Of a stretch of 64,000 nucleotides of DNA, positions 58,319-64,000 are shown piece by piece. A program made the translations under genes and the position numbers. The stretch is from assembly GCA_022819985.1 (NCBI GenBank), contig JAJEGH010000018.1, positions 34,083-98,082 on the forward strand, in the 5' to 3' direction. Positions within the stretch are counted from its first letter, which is position 1, and each line of letters starts with the position of its first letter. This stretch comes from Alphaproteobacteria bacterium. GTDB taxonomy: Bacteria > Pseudomonadota > Alphaproteobacteria > Bin65. Under the pieces are notes generated by a model. The model saw only the letters and a list, made by a program, of their open reading frames with translations. It had not been told where the DNA came from and did no database searches.

Positions 58319-59446
58319 ATGAACCCCTTCGCCGATATTCTCGTCGTTTCCATCGACCAGGCGGCCGCGGCGCCCCTGTGCGCGGCGAAGCTGGCCGACG
58401 CCGGGGCGCGGGTCGTCAAGGTCGAGCGGCCGGGCGGCGATTTCGCGCGCTACTACGATACCGCGGTCAACGGCCTGTCGGCCTATTTCGTCTGGCTCAA
58501 CCGGGGCAAGCAATCCATCGTCCTCGACCTCAAGGATGCCGCCGACGCCGCCCTGCTGCACCGGATGATCGCGCGGGCCGACGTCTTCCTGCAGAATCTC
58601 GCGCCCGGCGCGGCGGCGAAGCTCGGCTTCGGTTCCGGGGCCCTGCGCGAGCGGCATCCGCGGCTCATTACCTGCGACATCTCCGGCTACGGCGAGGGCG
58701 GCCCCTACGAGGCCATGAAGGCCTACGACCTGCTGGTGCAGGCGGAATCCGGCGTCGCGGCGATCACCGGCAGCCCGGACGAGCCGGCCCGGGTCGGCGT
58801 CTCGGTCGCCGACTTCTCCGCCGGGGTGCACGCCTACGGCGCGATTATGGAGGCCCTGTTCGCGCGCGAGAAGGCCGGCGAGGGGCGGGCGATCTCGGTC
58901 TCCCTGTTCCACACGCTCGCCGACTGGATGAACGTGCCGCTGTTCCACAACGACCTGGCGGATGCGGGCTTCGCGCGGGTCGGGCTGCGCCATCCGACGA
59001 TCGCGCCCTACGGCCTGTTCCGGTGCGCTGGCGGCGAACCCCTCGTGCTCGCCATCCAGAATGCGCGCGAATGGGTGCGCCTGTGCGAAGCGGTGCTGGA
59101 GCGGCCGGACATGGCGGACGATCCGCGCTTCGCCGATAACGGGGCGCGGGTCGCCAACCGGCCGGCGCTGGAGGCGGAGATGGGCGCGGTTTTCGGCAGC
59201 CTGCCGCGCGCGGAGGCGATCCGCCGGCTGGAGGCGGCGCAGATCGCCTGGGGCCGGGTCAACGATGTCGCCGACCTCTCGGCCCATCCCGAGCTGCGGC
59301 GCGTGCCGGTCGAGACGCCGAACGGCCCGGCGCAGATGGTCCCGCCCGGCGCGCTGGTCCGCGAACTGGGCCCGCCGCGGCTCGGCGCCGTCCCCGCCCT
59401 CGACGAGCACGGCCCGGCCATCCGCGCGGAGTTCGCAACCGTTTGA
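58319..59446 (+). CDS. CaiB/BaiF family III CoA-transferase
   Basis: 375 residues. LADAGARVVKVERPGGDFAR, FVWLNRGKQSIVLDLK, catalytic Asp in MKAYDLLVQAESG near residue 140, and EVRLLHPELRRV-like C-terminal residues. Probably activates the acid handled by the upstream SDR and acyl-CoA dehydrogenase. Follows the antitoxin remnant by 38 bases. Second family member of the window. Confidence 0.9.
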   Translation: MNPFADILVVSIDQAAAAPLCAAKLADAGARVVKVERPGGDFARYYDTAVNGLSAYFVWLNRGKQSIVLDLKDAADAALLHRMIARADVFLQNLAPGAAAKLGFGSGALRERHPRLITCDISGYGEGGPYEAMKAYDLLVQAESGVAAITGSPDEPARVGVSVADFSAGVHAYGAIMEALFAREKAGEGRAISVSLFHTLADWMNVPLFHNDLADAGFARVGLRHPTIAPYGLFRCAGGEPLVLAIQNAREWVRLCEAVLERPDMADDPRFADNGARVANRPALEAEMGAVFGSLPRAEAIRRLEAAQIAWGRVNDVADLSAHPELRRVPVETPNGPAQMVPPGALVRELGPPRLGAVPALDEHGPAIRAEFATV

Positions 59447-59716
59447 GTGGCCGCACTGCATTCTTGCTGAGGAGCTGGATCGTCGGGGGTTGAGATGGAC
59501 CCGGCCGGGTTTTTCGCGACCTGCATCGGCCAGACATGCAAATTCCGGTAGCATTTCGTTGGCCGCCCGTGGTTCAATAGTCTGGCAACGATTTCGTCAA
59601 TTATGGAACCAGTGAGTGACCGAGAAACTAGGCCATGCATCACATTCTGCGATTGACCCAGCTGGAGAGATGAATTTAATTGAAATTGGGAAAGCGGTGT
59701 GCAGGCGTTAGGAACT

Positions 59717-60028
59717 ATGGTCATTCGGTCGATATGGACTGTATGCTTGATTGCGTTAGTGTTCATTACTACAAGCTGCGGAGAATCTTCCGGGGAACGA
59801 GATATCGCGAGAAAATTTGCGGCGGCAGCCAACCAGACAGGTCAAATTAATTGTACGCCACGCTATAAATCTAAAGTGATAATGTGCATTATTAATACCA
59901 CATCGCGTGACGCTGATAACATCGCTCGAGGTATGATTCACATGGCTAATTCCCGCGATATCGGACTGCATGGTTGGAAGCTGACCCTGGTAACTCTCGA
60001 TGATTATGTTGTGACTCTACGATTCTAG
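59717..60028 (+). CDS. Short lipoprotein, low G+C, unknown
   Basis: 103 residues from ATG 59717 (GTG 59699 possible). Hydrophobic signal ending in lipobox ITTSC (Cys about residue 20), then CTPRYKSKVIMCIIN. No family recognised. Base composition is far below the neighbours, so it probably arrived with the next gene by transfer. Confidence 0.6.
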   Translation: MVIRSIWTVCLIALVFITTSCGESSGERDIARKFAAAANQTGQINCTPRYKSKVIMCIINTTSRDADNIARGMIHMANSRDIGLHGWKLTLVTLDDYVVTLRF

Positions 60029-60064
60029 TCGATTCTTGACCTTCTCATACCCTAAGTCGTAAAA

Positions 60065-60454
60065 TCAAGACTGCAACTTATGTGCGATATCCCCGTTCTT
60101 CCATAGCGCCGAAACAACGAACATTTGCTCATTGTGCTTCTTCTTTCCTTGCATGACTATGGCCCAAATTCTATTTGGGTCGTCAGCAAGCTCCGGTGAT
60201 TTCTTGAGCAATTGTACTCCCTTAAGTGCGTATTCTTTGTTTTCGATAGAACGCGTGTAATTCCCGGCAGGAATACCGCGAATCAACCCTTCTTCAGCTA
60301 ACCCTAAGAAAGCACAACGAGGGCATCCTTTATCTTGACTTGCTTGTTGATTGGGAAATGACTCTTTAGCGGCTTCCTCCCAAGCCGATTTTGGAGATTG
60401 TCCGTTTCTTGCAATTTTCGCTGCATCTAACGCTACAGTACGGTACTTTGACAT
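60065..60454 (-). CDS. DUF6979-like protein, low G+C
   Basis: 129 residues. SKYRTVALDAAKIARNG, AWEEAAKESFPN, and KGCPRCAFLGLAEEGLIRGIPAGNYTRSIENKEYALKGVQLL form a pattern I associate with DUF6979. Function unknown. A+T-rich, convergent with the lipoprotein gene. GTG start at 60457 is possible. Family name from memory. Confidence 0.6.
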   Translation of the reverse strand: MSKYRTVALDAAKIARNGQSPKSAWEEAAKESFPNQQASQDKGCPRCAFLGLAEEGLIRGIPAGNYTRSIENKEYALKGVQLLKKSPELADDPNRIWAIVMQGKKKHNEQMFVVSALWKNGDIAHKLQS

Positions 60455-60534
60455 CACAAAACCTCTTACACCGATAAGTAGGATACCGAGTGCTGTCTAG
60501 CAGGTTAGACAAGCAGACGTAAGTACGAACGTGC

Positions 60535-61266
60535 TCATGCAACCAGCCCCTTGATGAACAGGCCGATGCCGGCGAGGAACAGCAGGGCCAGGATCAGGTT
60601 GCGGTAGCGTTCCTCCGGCACGCGGGCGCGGATGCGGCCGCCGACGAACATGCCCAGGCCCGCCGGGACCATCAGGCCGGCGGAAATCGCGGCGATCTCC
60701 CAGGTCACCGCCCCCTTGGCGACCAGCGACACCGCCCAGGGCACCACGATGATGAACAGCACATAGCCGGACGCCTGGACGAATTCGTCCTTCTTCAGGC
60801 CGAGCACCTGCCACCAGGCCGCCAGCGGCGCCGCGAGCGAACCGGTCGCGCCCTGGAGCAGGCCGAGCAGGAGGCCGACGGGAATGGCGAGCCGCGCCTC
60901 CCAGACCCGCGGCAGGGCGGGCGGAATGCGCGTGACGTTGATGGCGACATAGCTGCACACGATGACGCCGATCAGCACCTCGATGATCCGCTGGTCGGCG
61001 GCGAACAGCAGCTCCGTCCCGCCCCAGACGCTGGCCGCCGCCGCCAGCGCCAGCAGGGTGTAGCGCCGCGCGATTTCGCGCAGGCCGCCCATCTGGAGGA
61101 ACTGCACCAGGTTCAGCACCAGGCCGGAGACCAGGACGAGCGGCACCGCGGCCCTGGGCTCGATCAGGATCGACATGAGCGCGATCGACACCAGCGGCAG
61201 GCCCATGCCGATCAGGCCCTTGACCATGCCGGCGAGGCAGAAGACGAACGCGAAATAGTAGAGAAT
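60535..61266 (-). CDS. TauE/SafE (TSUP) family permease, possible ATT start
   Basis: Eight hydrophobic segments. The first ATG (61227) would cut the family's first helix; in-frame codons upstream encode AILYYFAFVFCLAGMVKG, which restores it, but contain no ATG, GTG or TTG. An ATT at 61266 has GGAG 7 bases before it. LGLKKDEFVQASGYVLFI and LLGLLQGATGSLAAPL are TSUP motifs. Sulfite or sulfonate export is the known role of relatives. Confidence 0.78.
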   Translation of the reverse strand: MLYYFAFVFCLAGMVKGLIGMGLPLVSIALMSILIEPRAAVPLVLVSGLVLNLVQFLQMGGLREIARRYTLLALAAAASVWGGTELLFAADQRIIEVLIGVIVCSYVAINVTRIPPALPRVWEARLAIPVGLLLGLLQGATGSLAAPLAAWWQVLGLKKDEFVQASGYVLFIIVVPWAVSLVAKGAVTWEIAAISAGLMVPAGLGMFVGGRIRARVPEERYRNLILALLFLAGIGLFIKGLVA

Positions 61267-61339
61267 GGCGCGGCTCCGGACGGCGGGGCTCCGGCCGGCC
61301 GGCCGGGCGGGCCGGACCTTAGCCCGGTTTTCCCGCCCC

Positions 61340-61384
61340 GGTCACGACTCGTTGGGTCACGATTCGTTGGGTCACGAGCCGTTG
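61340..61384. repeat. Three 15-base tandem units between permease genes
   Basis: GGTCACGACTCGTTG, GGTCACGATTCGTTG and GGTCACGAGCCGTTG in a row, each one or two changes from the next. In the leader region of the TSUP gene. Confidence 0.95.
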
Positions 61385-61552
61385 CCGCCGGGCGGCGACC
61401 CGGTTCGGCCTTCGGCGCCGGACAGAGCCCGGGATTTTTCCGCATCCCCTCCCTTGTCGCCCCGGACTTGTTCCGGATCTCGCTTGCTTGCGGGGCCACG
61501 CAGCAGCGCCGCGCCGCCGAATGGTCCCGCCACAGCGCAACCGACGGGCCTG

Positions 61553-63295
61553 TCAGGCGGCCGGCGCCGGGGCGTTCACCTGCACGGTCACGATGTCCAG
61601 ATCGTGGTACTGCTGGTGGCGCACCGAAGAGGCGAGATGGCGCAGCAGCCGCAGCGAGATCTCCTGTTCGACCGGCGTCTCCCCGGCCCCGGCGGTGAGC
61701 ACCGCCATCCGTTCCTGCACATTTTCCTCTCCCGGCGCGACGATGAATTCGAGCACCGCGCCGCCCTCGCCTTTCGACGCCGACAGCCTCAGGCGCCGCG
61801 GGCGTTCCGGATCTTCGGTATTTTCTTCCGGCCGCAGAAGGCTCAAAAGGGTCTCCTCGGCGGCGGCGTCGAGCCGGTCCGCCATGGCATCGTCCCAGCC
61901 GTTGCGCGCCGCGAACCGGCTCAGGAATTCCCGGATGGCCGGCAGCGCCGAGACGGCGAACCCGGTCTCCATGCGGGCGGGCCGGGATCCGGAAAGATCG
62001 ACGATCAGGGTCATGAGAATCGCCGCGAGGCCGCCGGCGGTGATCCCGTTGGCAAGAATGCCGCCGGCGAAGTCGGTTACGAACTCCGGGAAAATCGCGC
62101 CGTTCTGGAACCCGACTCCGAGCCAGAAGGAAACCCCGACGATCACGCCCTTACGGGTGTCCAAACCGTCCTGCATCACCATCCGGACGCCGACCATGAA
62201 CAGCAGCCCGACGATGGCCAGAAGGAAGGCGCCGACGACGGGGCCCGGTATCGCCAGTACGACCGCGAGCGCCTTGGGCAGGAATGCCAGAACGACAAAG
62301 ATCGCTCCCGTGGCGATCGCCACGGCCCGGGCCGCGACCCCGGTAATCTCGATAAGCGACGCGGCCATGGAAAAGGTCGTGTTCGGAATGGTTCCCGCAA
62401 GACCGCACAGCAGGCTGCCCAGGCCGTCGACCGTGACCGTGCCCTCCACAGCGCGGAAATCCACCGGCCGCTGCCGGCGCCACGAGACCCGCTGCAGGGC
62501 GATGCTGCTGGTCATCGCCCGGATCGAGTCGATCACGGCGGTCAGCAGGAAAGCCGGAAGCAGCGCCCAGAAGACCGGTCCGAAGTCCAGATCGAAGCCG
62601 GGCATGGCGGCATCCGGCAGTCCGATCCACGAGGCCGCGGCGATACGGTCGAGATCGTAGAGGCCGAAAAATGCCGCGACGGCCGTGCCGGCGACGACGC
62701 CGACCATCGGCGCCCACAGCCGCAGCATCGCCGGCCCTTTCAGCGATACGCCGAGGATCGCCAGCAACGTAACCAGCGCGATCGACGGCGCCGCATGGAC
62801 CGGGCTGCCGTCCGGCGCTTCATTCAGCATCCGGAACACAACCGGCGCGACCGTGACCGGCACCAGCATGATCACAGTGCCGGAAACCGCCGGGGTCAGG
62901 ATTCTCCGGAACAGGACAAGCCTGGTGGAGATCAGCAACTGAAACAGCGCAGCGCAAACGACCAGGCTTGCCAGCATCGCCGGGCCGCCTTTTGCCACCG
63001 CCGCTATGCCGACTCCCAGGAAAGCCGTGGAACTGCCCATCACGAGAATATGGCCGCCGCCGATTCTCCCGAACCGGATCGCCTGGAGCGCCGTGGCGAT
63101 TCCGCCGAGCGCGACGGCGGCGAACACCGCCCAGCCCAGATAGGATTCGCCGGCGCCGCCGGCCCGCATCACGGCCGTGGGAATGAGGATCGGCACCGCC
63201 ACGGTGATGAGAGCAAGCTGTAGTCCGAGGCCCAGGGTCAGCGCGCCGGGCGCGCGTTCGTCCGCCTGGTAGCGAAGCTCGTCGCTGCCGCTCAT
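61553..63295 (-). CDS. Xanthine/uracil (NCS2) permease with extra C-terminal domain
   Basis: 580 residues. The first 440 are an NCS2 transporter with about 12 helices (LLPAFLLTAVIDSIRAMTSSIALQ, VDGLGSLLCGLAGTIPNTTFSMAASLIEITGVAAR carry the substrate-binding motifs). The last 130 are cytoplasmic and look like a SpoIIAB/RsbW-type ATPase fold: FAARNGWDDAMADRLDAAAEETLLSLL and SLRLLRHLASSVRHQQYHDLDIVTVQV, but ATP-box residues are poorly kept. Transports purines; the window also has purine catabolism. The tail may sense or anchor a partner. Confidence 0.85.
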   Translation of the reverse strand: MSGSDELRYQADERAPGALTLGLGLQLALITVAVPILIPTAVMRAGGAGESYLGWAVFAAVALGGIATALQAIRFGRIGGGHILVMGSSTAFLGVGIAAVAKGGPAMLASLVVCAALFQLLISTRLVLFRRILTPAVSGTVIMLVPVTVAPVVFRMLNEAPDGSPVHAAPSIALVTLLAILGVSLKGPAMLRLWAPMVGVVAGTAVAAFFGLYDLDRIAAASWIGLPDAAMPGFDLDFGPVFWALLPAFLLTAVIDSIRAMTSSIALQRVSWRRQRPVDFRAVEGTVTVDGLGSLLCGLAGTIPNTTFSMAASLIEITGVAARAVAIATGAIFVVLAFLPKALAVVLAIPGPVVGAFLLAIVGLLFMVGVRMVMQDGLDTRKGVIVGVSFWLGVGFQNGAIFPEFVTDFAGGILANGITAGGLAAILMTLIVDLSGSRPARMETGFAVSALPAIREFLSRFAARNGWDDAMADRLDAAAEETLLSLLRPEENTEDPERPRRLRLSASKGEGGAVLEFIVAPGEENVQERMAVLTAGAGETPVEQEISLRLLRHLASSVRHQQYHDLDIVTVQVNAPAPAA

Positions 63296-63512
63296 GTCGT
63301 TGCGGACACCTGGCAGGTTCCTCGGAACAGGATCGATGCCGTGCCCGCCATCGCCTCGCGACCTCCTGTCGACCCCGCCAGGCGTCGGCTAACCTCTGGA
63401 GTTTGATTCATGATGCCGTCATTGTGACTATCTGTCTGTAACATTGGGGAATAGTATCACATGCTGTACAGTAAATTTGGCTGTGGGAACAAACTTTGGC
63501 GTGTTGCGGGTT

Positions 63513-63542
63513 CTGACACGTCACGATCTTGGGGTGTATAGT
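63513..63542 (+). promoter_or_regulatory. Predicted polyketide synthase promoter CTGACA-18-TATAGT
   Basis: CTGACA at 63513-63518 and TATAGT at 63537-63542. The palindrome AGTCCGGACT (63540-63549) overlaps the -10, and CTGTACAG (63464-63471) lies upstream; either could bind a regulator. The start codon at 63632 leaves a leader of about 85 bases. Confidence 0.5.
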
Positions 63543-63631
63543 CCGGACTGAACGTTACCGGACGGCAGCCATGCGGAGTTTCGCCGGCGGCAAGGTTCGG
63601 ACAGGTGCCGAAGAAGCAGGATGATACCCGA

Positions 63632-64000
63632 ATGATGGACCGAGACGTATCCCGGGACACCGGCACAGGAGAAGGACGGTTGATCGGCGCCAGCGAGCCG
63701 ATCGCGATCGTGGGCATGGCCTGTCGGTTCCCCGGCGCGAACGGAGTCGCCGCCTTCTGGAATCTGCTGGAATCCGGCGAAAACACGGTGCAGGAAGGCG
63801 TTCCGGGATCCGGCATCGGCCGTATCGGCGCCCTGTTCCCCGAAGACACCGGCCAGATCCAGGCCTGCCGCTTCGGCGCCTACCTCGACGATATCGATCA
63901 ATTCGACGCGGCCTTCTTCCGCATCTCGCCGGTCGAAGCGCAGTTGCTGGATCCGCAACAGAGGCTGCTGCTGGAGACGAGCTGGCGGGCACTCGAGGAC
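63632..64000 (+). CDS. Type I polyketide synthase, beta-ketoacyl synthase N-terminus (cut by window edge)
   Basis: 123 visible residues. ASEPIAIVGMACRFPGANGVAAFWNLL, then DDIDQFDAAFFRISPVEAQLLDPQQRLLLETSWRALED, is the opening of the KS domain of modular PKS; it normally reads FFxIsPrEA and DPQQRLLLE, both kept. Start ATG 63632 (or 63635; GTG 63605 is in frame). No loading domain comes first. The catalytic Cys lies beyond the window. Divergent from the purine permease. Confidence 0.92.
   Translation, partial: MMDRDVSRDTGTGEGRLIGASEPIAIVGMACRFPGANGVAAFWNLLESGENTVQEGVPGSGIGRIGALFPEDTGQIQACRFGAYLDDIDQFDAAFFRISPVEAQLLDPQQRLLLETSWRALED

Overview
The window is G+C-rich DNA from an alphaproteobacterium; order and genus cannot be fixed from sequence alone. 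The placement rests on the RegB/RegA redox two-component pair, a Usg-family gene, DUF1178, a hisF-hisE-HIT run, PhaZ with a PhaR-like operator, and an msbA-waaA-lpxK lipid A block. Nearly all genes share the high-G+C codon use. Two short stretches (about 40870-41540 and 59640-60530) are much more A+T-rich and look acquired. No rRNA, tRNA, CRISPR array or complete insertion sequence was found.

Layout. 1-5614: a truncated methyltransferase, a tyrosine phosphatase, and lipid A export/Kdo transfer/lipid A kinase genes. 5604-6990: a RES/Xre-type toxin-antitoxin (TA) module with a perfect inverted-repeat operator. 7070-10178: DUF1178, a methyltransferase, hisF, hisE, a HIT protein and a stub of a BrnA-type antitoxin. 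10318-14028: RegA/RegB and an ABC exporter. 14217-15762: a degenerate CobS-like membrane protein beside a CobC-like phosphatase. 15880-18991: PHA depolymerase, a zinc protease and an AraC-methyltransferase fusion. 19258-21483: a CoA-transferase and a GNAT/DUF1778 TA module. 21630-26441: a lone molybdenum hydroxylase large subunit, an ABC-2 permease and an MFS transporter.

26589-36402 is the metabolic core. A flavodoxin diverges from boxR, followed by boxC and boxB (aerobic benzoyl-CoA epoxidation and ring cleavage), then Usg, an adrenodoxin-reductase-type NADPH oxidoreductase and a two-subunit 2-oxoacid:ferredoxin oxidoreductase. No boxA is present. The flavodoxin and the NADPH reductase are the obvious candidates to feed electrons to BoxB. 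An identical 14-base sequence overlaps the predicted -10 boxes of boxR and boxC, and a third promoter, for the flavodoxin, starts beside it.

36552-49851: a DUF433/DUF5615 TA pair, a SnoaL-like protein, a Baeyer-Villiger monooxygenase, an 815-base gap rich in repeats, two adjacent nuclease-like genes, a sulfatase-family hydrolase, mlaA-mlaC, a thioesterase and a ClC channel. 50237-54543: a purine catabolic operon (HD oxygenase-like, puuD, puuE, allantoicase, allA) in which every junction is a 4-base ATGA overlap. 54572-63295: YcaQ-type glycosylase, an SDR/acyl-CoA dehydrogenase/CoA-transferase set with a MazE-type antitoxin remnant, a low-G+C insert, a TauE/SafE permease and a purine permease with an extra cytoplasmic domain. 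63632-64000: the start of a type I polyketide synthase cut by the window edge.

A recurring oddity is the presence of 11-15 base tandem duplications at gene ends and starts (more than a dozen loci), some of which lengthen protein termini.
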